Part shown: in pieces, positions 23,106-30,572 of the stretch
Layout: each line of letters begins with the position of its first letter
How positions within the stretch are numbered: position 1 is the first letter of the stretch
Source of the DNA: Rubrivivax sp.
GTDB lineage: Bacteria; Pseudomonadota; Gammaproteobacteria; Burkholderiales; Burkholderiaceae_C
Length of the DNA: 64,000 bases
Direction of reading: 5' to 3'
NCBI GenBank assembly: GCA_022842595.1
Contig: JALHPF010000003.1
Span: 1-64,000 of the forward strand
Program-made: the position numbers and the translations under genes
Notes under the pieces: generated by a model
Database searches by the model: none
What the model saw: only the letters and a program-made list of their open reading frames with translations
What the model was told of the DNA's origin: nothing

Positions 23106-23543
23106 ATGACCTCTTCTGCTGCCACCACCCCGGAACCGCAACCCACGGTGCCCCGGGAACCCGACGCCGCGGTACGCAGCAGCCGCGCCGCGGCGCTGGC
23201 CGGGCTGCTGGCCCTGATCGCCCTGGGCCTGGCCTGGGAATTGTGGCTGGCGCCCACCGGCAGCGGCACGCTGGCGCTGAAGGTGGTGCCGCTGGTACTG
23301 TGCCTGGCGGGGCTCTGGCGCCACCGCATGTACACCTTCCGTTGGTTGAGCATGCTGGTATGGCTGTACTTCATGGAAGGCGTCACACGGGCCTGGACCG
23401 ACACCGGCATCGGCCGCTGGCTGGCCGTGGGCGAGGTCGTGCTGAGCCTGTTCCTGTTTGCCTGCAGTTCGTTCTACATCCGCTGGCGGCTGCGCCAGGC
23501 GCGGCTGGCTGCCGCAACGACCGCGGCGGCCGCGGCGGCGTGA
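23106..23543 (+). CDS. DUF2069 small membrane protein
   Basis: A 145-residue protein with a Pro/Ala-rich cytoplasmic start and about four hydrophobic segments (about 28-48, 58-70, 80-92, 105-122). The segment R-H-R-M-Y-T-F-R-W-L-S-M-L-V-W-L-Y-F-x-E-G matches the DUF2069 pattern of small predicted inner-membrane proteins in proteobacteria. Function is unknown. Its stop overlaps the GTG start of the FAD-linked oxidase as GTGA, and its start lies 18 bp from the divergent YihY gene, so the two divergent promoters must overlap or sit inside coding DNA. The final run of Ala codons is low complexity. Confidence 0.8.
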   Translation: MTSSAATTPEPQPTVPREPDAAVRSSRAAALAGLLALIALGLAWELWLAPTGSGTLALKVVPLVLCLAGLWRHRMYTFRWLSMLVWLYFMEGVTRAWTDTGIGRWLAVGEVVLSLFLFACSSFYIRWRLRQARLAAATTAAAAAA

Positions 23544-24946
23544 ACGCCTCCCTCGTTCAGACACTGCGCCTCCAGCTGGGGGCCGCGCAGGTGCTGACCG
23601 AGGGCGACCTCTCGGCCTGGGAACTGGACTGGCGGCGCCGCTGGCGCGGCCGCGCGCTGGCCGTGGTGCGACCGGGCAGCACCGCCGAAGTGGCGGCCGT
23701 GGTGCAGGCCTGTGCTGCGGCTGGCGTGGCCGTCGTACCGCAAGGCGGCAACACCGGGCTCGTGGGCGGCGGTGTGCCTGATGCCAGCGGCAGCCAGGTG
23801 CTGCTGAGCCTGCAGCGAATGAATCGCGTGCGCGCCATCGACACCGCCAACCTCACGATGACGGTGGACGCCGGCTGCGTGCTGCAAGCCGTGCAGCAGG
23901 CCGCTGCCGAACATGGCCTGCTGTTCCCGCTGAGCCTGGCCGCCGAGGGCAGCTGCACCATCGGCGGCAACCTGGCCACCAACGCTGGCGGCACACAGGT
24001 GCTGCGCTGGGGCAATGCGCGCGAGCTCTGCCTGGGGCTGGAGGTTGTGACGGCCCAGGGCGATGTCTGGGACGGGCTTTCCGGCCTGCGCAAGGACAAC
24101 ACCGGCTACGACCTGCGCGACCTGTTCATCGGCAGCGAAGGCACGCTGGGCATCATCACCGCAGCCACGCTGAAGCTGGCGCCGCAGCCCGCGGCCAGCA
24201 CCACGGCGCTGGCCGCCTGCAGCAGCCTGGACGACTGCGTGGCGCTGCTGTCGCTCGCGCGCGCGCGCCTGGGTGCCGGGCTGACCGGCTTCGAGGTGAT
24301 GGGCCGCTTCGCACTGCAACTGGTGGCGCGGCACTTTCCGACCCTGCCCCGTCCCCTGCCCGACGCACCCTGGACCGTGCTGCTGGAGCAGAGCGACACT
24401 GAAAGCGAAGCCGCTGCGCGCACACGTTTCGAGGCGCTGCTGGGCGACGCACTGGAAGCCGGCACCGTGGACGACGCGGTGGTGGCCGAAAGCATCGCAC
24501 AGGCCAAGGCGTTGTGGCACCTGCGTGAATCGATCCCGCTGGCCCAGGCCGAGGAAGGCCTGAACATCAAGCACGACATCTCGTTGCCGGTGTCGGCCAT
24601 CCCGGCCTTCTGCGCCCACACCGACGCCCTGCTCGAGCGCCACTTCCCGGGCGTACGCCTGGTGAACTTCGGTCACCTGGGCGACGGCAACCTGCACTAC
24701 AACGTGCAGGCCCCGGCGGGCGCAGACGGCGCGAAGTTCCTGGTCACGCACGAACACGCCGTTAACACGCTGGTGTTCGACGCCCTGCAGCCGCACGGTG
24801 GCTCGTTCTCGGCCGAACACGGCATCGGCGAGCTCAAGCGCGGCGAGCTGGCGGCGCGCAAGTCGCCAGTGGCGCTGCGGCTGATGCACAGCATCAAGTC
24901 GGCGCTCGACCCGCAGGGGCTGATGAACCCGGGACGGGTTCTCTAG
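23540..24946 (+). CDS. FAD-linked oxidoreductase (GlcD/D-2-hydroxyacid type)
   Basis: A 468-residue flavoprotein of the FAD_binding_4 plus FAD-oxidase_C architecture. The FAD domain (about 35-215) shows P-Q-G-G-N-T-G-L-V-G-G, the substrate/FAD loop E-G-S-C-T-I-G-G-N-L-A-T-N-A-G-G and I-G-S-E-G-T-L-G-I-I. The C-terminal domain carries G-H-L-G-D-G-N-L-H-Y-N and S-A-E-H-G-I-G. This set is typical of D-2-hydroxyglutarate or D-lactate dehydrogenases, which oxidise D-2-hydroxy acids to 2-keto acids and pass electrons to a quinone, ETF or cytochrome. The exact acid is not known. The GTG start overlaps the DUF2069 stop; the homologous region begins shortly after it. Confidence 0.87.
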   Translation: MNASLVQTLRLQLGAAQVLTEGDLSAWELDWRRRWRGRALAVVRPGSTAEVAAVVQACAAAGVAVVPQGGNTGLVGGGVPDASGSQVLLSLQRMNRVRAIDTANLTMTVDAGCVLQAVQQAAAEHGLLFPLSLAAEGSCTIGGNLATNAGGTQVLRWGNARELCLGLEVVTAQGDVWDGLSGLRKDNTGYDLRDLFIGSEGTLGIITAATLKLAPQPAASTTALAACSSLDDCVALLSLARARLGAGLTGFEVMGRFALQLVARHFPTLPRPLPDAPWTVLLEQSDTESEAAARTRFEALLGDALEAGTVDDAVVAESIAQAKALWHLRESIPLAQAEEGLNIKHDISLPVSAIPAFCAHTDALLERHFPGVRLVNFGHLGDGNLHYNVQAPAGADGAKFLVTHEHAVNTLVFDALQPHGGSFSAEHGIGELKRGELAARKSPVALRLMHSIKSALDPQGLMNPGRVL

Positions 24947-24967
24947 CTCACGCCCAACGCAATCCCC

Positions 24968-24984
24968 GGGGTGCAGGGCACCCC
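24968..24984 (+). terminator. hairpin after the FAD-linked oxidase gene
   Basis: GGGGTGC, loop AGG, GCACCCC begins 22 bases after the stop codon. A C-run rather than a T-run follows, so termination strength is uncertain. Confidence 0.45.
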
Positions 24985-24995
24985 CCCTGAATGAG

Positions 24996-25013
24996 TGGAA
25001 ACACCAGTTTCCA
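24996..25013. promoter_or_regulatory. inverted repeat upstream of the PEP-CTERM/PLP/RidA genes
   Basis: TGGAAAC, 4-base ACCA centre, GTTTCCA: a perfect 7-bp dyad, part of a longer imperfect one, about 125 bp before the first gene of the cluster. It is AT-richer than its surroundings and could be an operator. The binding protein is unknown; an RNA hairpin of the preceding transcript is the alternative. Confidence 0.4.
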
Positions 25014-25089
25014 TTCGGCGGCGTCTCGTCCAACGTTGGTGCACTTCCTTCGCATCGCTCGTAGACGCACCACATGGGCGCGCTCCGTA

Positions 25090-25105
25090 CGTGATGGATG
25101 TCACA
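25090..25105. promoter_or_regulatory. CRP/Vfr-like palindrome
   Basis: CGTGA-N6-TCACA matches 9 of 10 positions of the CRP consensus TGTGA-N6-TCACA. It is centred about 40 bp before the ATG at 25138. With so short a distance it would lie over or downstream of the transcription start unless the leader is very short, so repression is as likely as activation. Binding is inferred from the motif only. Confidence 0.45.
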
Positions 25106-25137
25106 AACCGGGCGCGACAACGCCCCAAGGAGATGCC

Positions 25138-25776
25138 ATGCATGCACCAAACAAGATCAGTCCCTGGTTGCTGAGCCTCTGTCTGGCCACCTCTGCAGGC
25201 GGCGCACATGCCATTGCCGAGGTCGAGCCCAACAACAGCCTGGGCGGTGCTCAGATGCTGCAGAACACAGCCGGTGCGTTTTCGATCACTGGCGAACGCA
25301 GCTTTGCCGACCCGTCGGACGACTTCTTCTCGTTTGTCGTCGGCGGCCCGGGCTTGCTGAGCATCGTCGCCAGCAGCCCGGATGCGTTCGCCGATTCGAT
25401 CATGGGCCTGTTCGACCCGATGGGCAATCTCGTCGCCAGCAACGACGACAGCGCCGGCGGCGGCCTGATGTCGGCGATCCAGTTCAACGTTCCGGTTGGC
25501 CTGGTAGGCCGCTACACGCTGGGCTTCTCTGGCTACAACCCCGGCCTGCTGGCATGCACGGCCACCGTCACCGCGTGCTACGACACGAACGGTGACTTCG
25601 TCTTCGACACCTTCGTGGCCGGCGGTGGCGCAGGCGGGAGCACGGGCTGGACCTACGCGCTCAGCCTCGACGGCGTGGCCCTCGTGCCCGAACCCGGCAG
25701 CGCCTGGCTGCTGCTGCCCGGCGCCTGGGCGGTGCTGGCCTGGAGCCGACGGCGCCGTTCGACCCGCACGGCCTGA
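25138..25776 (+). CDS. PPC-like domain protein with PEP-CTERM anchor
   Basis: A 212-residue secreted protein. A signal peptide covers about 1-24 (cut near A-H-A). The mature start E-V-E-P-N-N-S-L-G-G-A followed by D-D-F-F-S-F-V-V-G-G-P-G and G-L-F-D-P-M-G-N-L-V-A-S-N-D-D-S is the pattern of pre-peptidase C-terminal (PPC) beta-sandwich domains. The end is a complete PEP-CTERM sorting signal: V-P-E-P-G-S at 183-188, a hydrophobic helix 189-202 and an R-R-R-R cluster. Exosortase/EpsH would process it at the surface; no exosortase gene is in the window. Two Cys (140, 147) could pair. AAGGAG precedes the ATG by 5 bases. First gene of a three-gene cluster of exported proteins. Confidence 0.85.
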   Translation: MHAPNKISPWLLSLCLATSAGGAHAIAEVEPNNSLGGAQMLQNTAGAFSITGERSFADPSDDFFSFVVGGPGLLSIVASSPDAFADSIMGLFDPMGNLVASNDDSAGGGLMSAIQFNVPVGLVGRYTLGFSGYNPGLLACTATVTACYDTNGDFVFDTFVAGGGAGGSTGWTYALSLDGVALVPEPGSAWLLLPGAWAVLAWSRRRRSTRTA

Positions 25777-25783
25777 GGCCGTG
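25767..25783 (+). promoter_or_regulatory. hairpin centred on the stop codon of the PEP-CTERM gene
   Basis: CACGGCC, loop TGA, GGCCGTG: the 3-base loop is exactly the stop codon. Ribosomes finishing the gene would melt it; when they are absent it could form and lower read-through into the PLP enzyme gene 42 bp later. No T-run, so a role in message processing is equally possible. Confidence 0.4.
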
Positions 25784-25825
25784 AGCGCACCTGCCCTTGC
25801 ACCTTCAACCTGTCAGGAATCCACC

Positions 25826-27370
25826 ATGAGCTCGAATTTCAGCGAATCCAAGGCCCGCGACGCCGCACTGGAAGCCCACGAAAAGCTCCACGACGGACGG
25901 CGCCAGTTCTTCAAGACCCTGGGGGTCGGTGCCACTGCCGCCAGCGGACTGGGCAGCGCGCTGTACAGCAGCCCGGCGCTGGCCTACGGCGGCCCCTATG
26001 CGGCAGCGTTCGGGCTCGACCCGGCACGCACCTTCATGAACATCGGCACGACAGGGTCCACGCCCATCGGCGTGCTCAAGAGCCTGGCCGCGAACAATGC
26101 GCTCATCGCGCGTGACCCCACAGCGAGCTTCAACACCGGGGACATGCGCAACCTCATCGCCACCGGCTTCGGTGCCGACCCGTTCGAGATCGTGATGAGC
26201 TTCAACACGACCGACGGCATGAGCAAGATCTTCAGCGGCATCGTGCTGAACCCGGGCGACGAGGTCATCACCACCAACATGGAGCACCCGGGCGGCAACT
26301 CACCGCTGGCCATCATCGCCGACCGCCGCGGCCTGACCATCCGCCGCGTCAACCTGCCCACCGGCGACAGCTACAGCGACGCCGAAGTGCTGGCCCGCTT
26401 CCAGGCCCTGCTGACGAACAACACCAAGGCGATCATGTTCTCGTCGCCGCCCTTCCTGACCGGCGTGCGCCTGCCCGAGAAGCTGCTGTGCCAGTGGGCA
26501 GCCTCGCAGGGCCTGATCTCCATCATCGACGGCGCCCACGGCCCGGGCATGCTGAACCTGAACTTCCACGACATCGGCTGCGACTTCTACGCTGGCGCCG
26601 GCCACAAGTGGCAGTGCGGCCCGGGGCAGACCGGCATCCTGTACGTGCGCAACAACTTCAGCCCGGCAGCACCGGCCACGTACACCAAGGTGGTGACGAT
26701 CAACGGCCAGAGCGTCACGCTGACGCTGCCGGGCTACACCAACACCAACCCGCTGCCCGCCTTCTACCCCACGGTGTCCGGCGGCTATTCGCAGACGCCC
26801 GGAACCACCCTGCAGGGCGGCGTGCGCAACCCGACGCACAACGTGGCTGCCACGCTCATGAGCATCGGCAACCCTTCTTACCCGGCGCTGCGTGCGCTGC
26901 AGGAATGCTGCCAGATGTGGGACACCTGGGGCCGCCAGAACATCGAGAACTACATCGTCGCGCTGGCGCAGTACCTGCGCAGCCGGCTGGCTGCCACCTG
27001 GGGCCCGCAGTCGATGGCCACGATGTACGACGCGAACACGCCGAACCACGCCCGCGTCGCGCTGACCTCGTTCAACCCGTTTTCGGCCGGCTTCGACTAC
27101 AACGCCGTGCTCACCGCCGCACAGGCCACGGCGCAGGCCACTGCGTCGGGGGCGGCCGTGACCACGCTGCGCAACACCCATGCGGTCGTCGTGCGCAACA
27201 ACACCGTGCCGCACACCCTGCGCGGCAGCCCGGCCAGCAATGCCGCGGCCGGCACCAACTCGTCGCCGCTGCGCATCTCGACCCACCTCTTCCACAACAC
27301 CGCCGACGTGGATAACCTCGTGGCCAAGCTGCTGCTCACGGTGCCGTCGCCGGCGCGGGGGCGCAGCTGA
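25826..27370 (+). CDS. Tat-exported class V aminotransferase-fold PLP enzyme
   Basis: A 514-residue protein. Residues 1-54 are a twin-arginine export signal with Arg25-Arg26 in R-R-Q-F-F-K, a hydrophobic stretch and a S-P-A-L-A-Y cleavage region. The rest is a class V aminotransferase fold: M-N-I-G-T-T-G-S-T-P near 71, N-M-E-H-P-G-G-N near 151, Asp235 and His238 in I-I-D-G-A-H-G-P-G-M that contact the cofactor ring, and the Schiff-base Lys261 in G-A-G-H-K-W-Q. The H-K-W and D-G-A-H-G-P-G segments are closest to the isopenicillin-N-epimerase-like branch. Tat export fits a protein folded around its cofactor before transport. The reaction (epimerase, lyase, desulfurase or transaminase) cannot be told from sequence. 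CAGGA precedes the ATG. A lipoprotein RidA follows. Confidence 0.85.
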   Translation: MSSNFSESKARDAALEAHEKLHDGRRQFFKTLGVGATAASGLGSALYSSPALAYGGPYAAAFGLDPARTFMNIGTTGSTPIGVLKSLAANNALIARDPTASFNTGDMRNLIATGFGADPFEIVMSFNTTDGMSKIFSGIVLNPGDEVITTNMEHPGGNSPLAIIADRRGLTIRRVNLPTGDSYSDAEVLARFQALLTNNTKAIMFSSPPFLTGVRLPEKLLCQWAASQGLISIIDGAHGPGMLNLNFHDIGCDFYAGAGHKWQCGPGQTGILYVRNNFSPAAPATYTKVVTINGQSVTLTLPGYTNTNPLPAFYPTVSGGYSQTPGTTLQGGVRNPTHNVAATLMSIGNPSYPALRALQECCQMWDTWGRQNIENYIVALAQYLRSRLAATWGPQSMATMYDANTPNHARVALTSFNPFSAGFDYNAVLTAAQATAQATASGAAVTTLRNTHAVVVRNNTVPHTLRGSPASNAAAGTNSSPLRISTHLFHNTADVDNLVAKLLLTVPSPARGRS

Positions 27371-27434
27371 TGCCGGCAGACCATTGGCCTTCACGACACG
27401 GCCTTCACAACACCCACCCGCAAGGAGCTCACGC

Positions 27435-27908
27435 ATGACCCGACGCCGTTCTGGAACCCTGACCCTGGCCATCGCCGCCGCCGCCGCACTGGGGCTGCTG
27501 GGTGGCTGCGCCGCGCCCGGTGGCGCGGGTGGCAAGCTCATTCACACCACGGGCAACGTCTACCCCGCGATCGGGCCCTATTCGCAGATGGTCCAGGCCG
27601 GCAACACCTACTACCTGTCGGGTGTGATTCCGCTCAACAAGGCGGGCAATGCGATCGAAGGCACGACCATCGAGGAACAGACGCGGCTGGTGCTCGAGTA
27701 CATCGGCGAAGTGCTGAAGGCGCAGGGCATGAGCCACCAGAACGTGGTCATGTCGAACGTGTTCATGAAGGACCTGAACGAGTTCGCCCGCATGAACGCG
27801 GTCTACGGCGAATTCTTCAAGACCGCGCCACCCAGCCGTGCCACCGTCGAAGTCGCCCGGCTGCCGCGGGACGTGAAGATCGAGATCGCAGTGATCGCCG
27901 TGAAGTAG
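27435..27908 (+). CDS. RidA-family enamine/imine deaminase, lipoprotein
   Basis: A 157-residue protein. Residues 1-24 are a lipoprotein signal ending in the lipobox L-G-G-C with Cys25; the next residue is Ala, which favours outer-membrane sorting. Residues 34-157 are a full RidA (YjgF/YER057c/UK114) domain: A-I-G-P-Y-S, S-G-V-I-P, M-K-D-L-N-E-F-A and V-E-V-A-R-L-P-R-D-V-K-I-E-I. The catalytic Arg that binds the substrate carboxylate is present (Arg135 in P-S-R-A). RidA hydrolyses 2-aminoacrylate and other enamines/imines released by PLP enzymes to keto acids and ammonia. AAGGAG lies 7 bases before the ATG. The gene is 64 bp after the exported PLP enzyme, suggesting shared substrate flow outside the cytoplasm. 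Confidence 0.87.
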   Translation: MTRRRSGTLTLAIAAAAALGLLGGCAAPGGAGGKLIHTTGNVYPAIGPYSQMVQAGNTYYLSGVIPLNKAGNAIEGTTIEEQTRLVLEYIGEVLKAQGMSHQNVVMSNVFMKDLNEFARMNAVYGEFFKTAPPSRATVEVARLPRDVKIEIAVIAVK

Positions 27909-27909
27909 C

Positions 27910-27927
27910 GCGCAGCAGGGGCTGCGC
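27910..27927. terminator. hairpin between convergent ridA-like and DUF1178 genes
   Basis: GCGCAGC, loop AGGG, GCTGCGC fills the 19-bp gap between the two stop codons. No T-run on either strand; placed to end both transcripts. Confidence 0.5.
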
Positions 27928-28413
27928 CTACTGCAGCGGCCCCTTCAGCGCTGCTGGCATCGGCACGGCCACGGTCTCGATGCCCTCTTCGCTGAGCGCC
28001 GCCCGTTCCTCTGGCGTGGCCTGGCCGCGGATGCCGCGTTCCTTGGCTTCGCCGTAATGGATGCGGCGTGCCTCTTCGGCGAAGCGTGGGCCCACGTCTT
28101 CGGTGCGGGCCATCAGGTCGCGCACGGCGTTGAGCCAGCCTGCCTGCAGGTCGGCCGGAACAGGCAGACCAGCGGGGCCGGGTGCCGAAGCGGCAGGCGA
28201 AGTCGATGCCGGCAGGGACGCAGGCTGCGGCTGCGGTTCACGCGCGCCCGAAAGGTTCAGGCGCGGCGCCGAAGGCAGCCGCGTGACGACGCCATCGCCA
28301 CACAGCGGGCATTGCAGCTGCCCGCCGCCGTTTTGCTGCATGAAGTCGTCGTCGGAAGTAAACCAGCCTTCGAAGCCGTGGCCGTTGGCGCAACGCAGGT
28401 CCAGCACTTTCAT
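27928..28413 (-). CDS. DUF1178 family protein
   Basis: A 161-residue protein of the DUF1178 family. It opens with M-K-V-L-D-L-R-C-A-N-G-H-x-F-E-G-W-F and has C-P-L-C-G at about 36-40, which together look like a small zinc ribbon. A Pro/Ala/Ser-rich linker (about 55-90) leads to a helical C-terminal half containing D-V-G-x-x-F-A-E-E-A-R-R-I-H-Y-G-E, the hallmark of the family. Function is unknown. It follows the NUDIX gene at the end of the nuo series; my recollection is that nuoN-NUDIX-DUF1178 is a frequent order in Burkholderiales. Confidence 0.85.
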   Translation of the reverse strand: MKVLDLRCANGHGFEGWFTSDDDFMQQNGGGQLQCPLCGDGVVTRLPSAPRLNLSGAREPQPQPASLPASTSPAASAPGPAGLPVPADLQAGWLNAVRDLMARTEDVGPRFAEEARRIHYGEAKERGIRGQATPEERAALSEEGIETVAVPMPAALKGPLQ

Positions 28414-28459
28414 CGCTGCATCTTACGCAGCGCGCCGCCGCACCGTGCCGGGCAGGTCT

Positions 28460-29053
28460 TCAGGGCGCCGCCTGCCAGTGAAGCGTGCGCGCGCCGGCCA
28501 GCCAGCGCTGCCACAGGTGCAGGCCGACGATGGTCTTGACGTCGGGCAGCTGGCCAGCGGCGCACAGCGCGTCGAGCTCCGCCTCGGTGTGCAGAACCAC
28601 CTCGACGAATTCACCGCTGTCCAGCCGCTGCGGTCCGGGCTGCAGCCCGCGCGCCAGCCAGATCCAGATGCTCTCGGTCGAATAGGCCGCGGCGTTGTGG
28701 ATCTCGATGCCGAAGGCCCACTCGCTGGCGACGTAGCCGGTTTCTTCGAGCAGTTCACGCCGGGCGCATTCGAGCGTGCTTTCGCCGGGTTCCAGCCGGC
28801 CGGCGGGCAGCTCCAGCAGCACTCGACCCACCGGATGGCGGTGCTGGCGAACGAGCACGGCCTTGCCGGCATCGGGCCCGTCGTCCAGCAGCGCCAGCAC
28901 GGCCACTGCGCCGGCGTGAACGATCATCTCGCGGGTGGCCAGGCTGCCATCGGGCAGCCGCACTTCGTCGCGTACCAGGTGCAGGAAGCCCTGGTGGAGA
29001 TCGGTGCGCTGGCCAGTCGGCGTTTCTGTCAGATGGGTGTCGTCGGCGGCCAT
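28460..29053 (-). CDS. NUDIX hydrolase, ADP-ribose pyrophosphatase-like
   Basis: A 197-residue NUDIX enzyme. The catalytic box is complete, G-x5-E-x7-R-E-x2-E-E-x-G, seen as G-R-L-E-P-G-E ... R-R-E-L-L-E-E-T-G-Y at about 84-106. The preceding strand V-L-V-R-Q-H-R-H-P-V and the L-E-L-P-A-G lead-in are typical of ADP-ribose pyrophosphatases (NudF-like), which split ADP-ribose into AMP and ribose 5-phosphate. It starts 13 bp after the nuoN stop and is probably read with the complex I genes, a sensible place for an enzyme that handles NAD breakdown products, though that link is inference. Confidence 0.87.
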   Translation of the reverse strand: MAADDTHLTETPTGQRTDLHQGFLHLVRDEVRLPDGSLATREMIVHAGAVAVLALLDDGPDAGKAVLVRQHRHPVGRVLLELPAGRLEPGESTLECARRELLEETGYVASEWAFGIEIHNAAAYSTESIWIWLARGLQPGPQRLDSGEFVEVVLHTEAELDALCAAGQLPDVKTIVGLHLWQRWLAGARTLHWQAAP

Positions 29054-29066
29054 GAACGGGGTGGGT

Positions 29067-30551
29067 TCAGGTCGCCAGGGTGCGCACGATGGCGTCCCGG
29101 CACAGTGCCATCAGGCCGCCCGAGAACAGGCCGAACAACAGCACCGCGGCGCCGTTGGCGGCCAGAAGCACGCCCACACCCTGGGTCTGGCCCACAGGCG
29201 CGGTCTGGGTCGGCGCGTCGAACCACATCACCTTGACGATGCGCAGGTAATAGAAGGCGCCGATCAACGAGAACACCACCGCCACCACCGCCAGCACGAT
29301 GTACAGCGTGACGTTGGTGCTGACCAGCGCCTGGATGACCGAGAGCTTGCCGAAGAAGCCCACCATCGGCGGCACGCCGGCCAGCGAGAACATGAACACC
29401 GTCATCACGCCCGCGGCCCAGGGGCTGCGCCGGGCCAGGCCGGCCAGGTCGTCGATCTGCTCGGACTCGAAGCCCTGGCGAGACAGGAACATGATCATGC
29501 CGAAGGTGCCCAGCGTCGTCAGCACATAGGCCACCAGGTAGAACATGGCCGAGCTGTAGGCGTTGCCGGCCGACACCGTGTTGCCACTGACGACGCCCGC
29601 CGACATCGCCAGCAGCACGAAGCCGATCTGCGCAATGGTCGAATAGGCCAGCATGCGCTTGAGGTTGGTCTGGGCGATGGCCGCCAGGTTGCCCACCGCC
29701 AGGCTGGCCACGGCCAGCACGATGAACATCTGTTGCCAATCGAGCGCCAGGCCCAGCATGCCTTCCACCAGCAGCCGGATAGTGATGGCAAACGCCGCGA
29801 ACTTCGGAGCGCCGCCGATCAGCAGCGTCACCGCCGTCGGCGCGCCCTGGTAGACGTCGGGCACCCACATGTGGAAGGGCACGGCGCCGAGCTTGAAGGC
29901 CAGGCCGGCGACGACGAAAACAACGCCGAAGACCAGCACTTCCTGGTTGATGCGGCCGGCTGCGATGGCTTCCAGCACACGCGGGATCTCCAGCGAGCCG
30001 GTGGCGCCGTACATCATGCTCAGGCCGTACAGCAGGAAGCCGCTGGCCAGCGCGCCGAGCACGAAGTACTTCATCGCGGCTTCCGTGCTGACGGCGTGGT
30101 CGCGGCGCAGCGCGGCCAGCGCATACAGGCTCAGGCTCATCAGTTCCAGGCCCAGGTACAGCACCAGGAAGTGATTGGCGCTGCACATCACCGAAATGCC
30201 CAGCAGCACGAACATGGCGAGCATGAAGAACTCGCCCTTGAGCATTTCGCGGCTGCCCAGCGTGGGGCGCGCATAGGCCAGCGTGATCATCACGCTGAGT
30301 GCCGCGAAGAAGGCCAGCAGGTGGCCCATCGGGTCGGTGACGACCATGCCGCCCATGCCGTACGCCGTCTCGCCGGCGTTGTGCCGCATCAGGTGCAGCC
30401 AGGCAAACACCGCCACACTGCCTTGGGTCAACCAGAAGGTGAGGCGGCGCTGTTCGTCGCGACTTTGCAGGTCGACCAGCAGCACCGCACAGGCGGCCAG
30501 CAGCAGCCAGATTTCAGGGGCCAGGATCGACCAGTTCATTGCAGCAGTCAT
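29067..30551 (-). CDS. nuoN: NADH-quinone oxidoreductase subunit N
   Basis: A 494-residue antiporter-like membrane subunit of respiratory complex I, one of three (with NuoL and NuoM) that pump protons in the membrane arm. About fourteen hydrophobic helices are visible. The conserved lysine-bearing helix lies in Y-F-V-L-G-A-L-A-S-G-F-L-L-Y-G, and the helix-7 region reads G-L-A-F-K-L-G-A-V-P-F-H-M-W-V-P-D-V-Y-Q-G-A. Last gene of the nuo operon, 21 bp after nuoM. An alternative start is the ATG four codons in. Confidence 0.96.
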   Translation of the reverse strand: MTAAMNWSILAPEIWLLLAACAVLLVDLQSRDEQRRLTFWLTQGSVAVFAWLHLMRHNAGETAYGMGGMVVTDPMGHLLAFFAALSVMITLAYARPTLGSREMLKGEFFMLAMFVLLGISVMCSANHFLVLYLGLELMSLSLYALAALRRDHAVSTEAAMKYFVLGALASGFLLYGLSMMYGATGSLEIPRVLEAIAAGRINQEVLVFGVVFVVAGLAFKLGAVPFHMWVPDVYQGAPTAVTLLIGGAPKFAAFAITIRLLVEGMLGLALDWQQMFIVLAVASLAVGNLAAIAQTNLKRMLAYSTIAQIGFVLLAMSAGVVSGNTVSAGNAYSSAMFYLVAYVLTTLGTFGMIMFLSRQGFESEQIDDLAGLARRSPWAAGVMTVFMFSLAGVPPMVGFFGKLSVIQALVSTNVTLYIVLAVVAVVFSLIGAFYYLRIVKVMWFDAPTQTAPVGQTQGVGVLLAANGAAVLLFGLFSGGLMALCRDAIVRTLAT

Positions 30552-30572
30552 TCTTGTTCGTCCCGGGCCGTG

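Noticed and set aside
25826..27370. Calling the exported PLP enzyme a cysteine desulfurase or isopenicillin N epimerase by name.
   Set aside because: The fold and lysine fit class V in general, but no persulfide Cys loop or substrate-specific motif is seen, so no specific name is justified.
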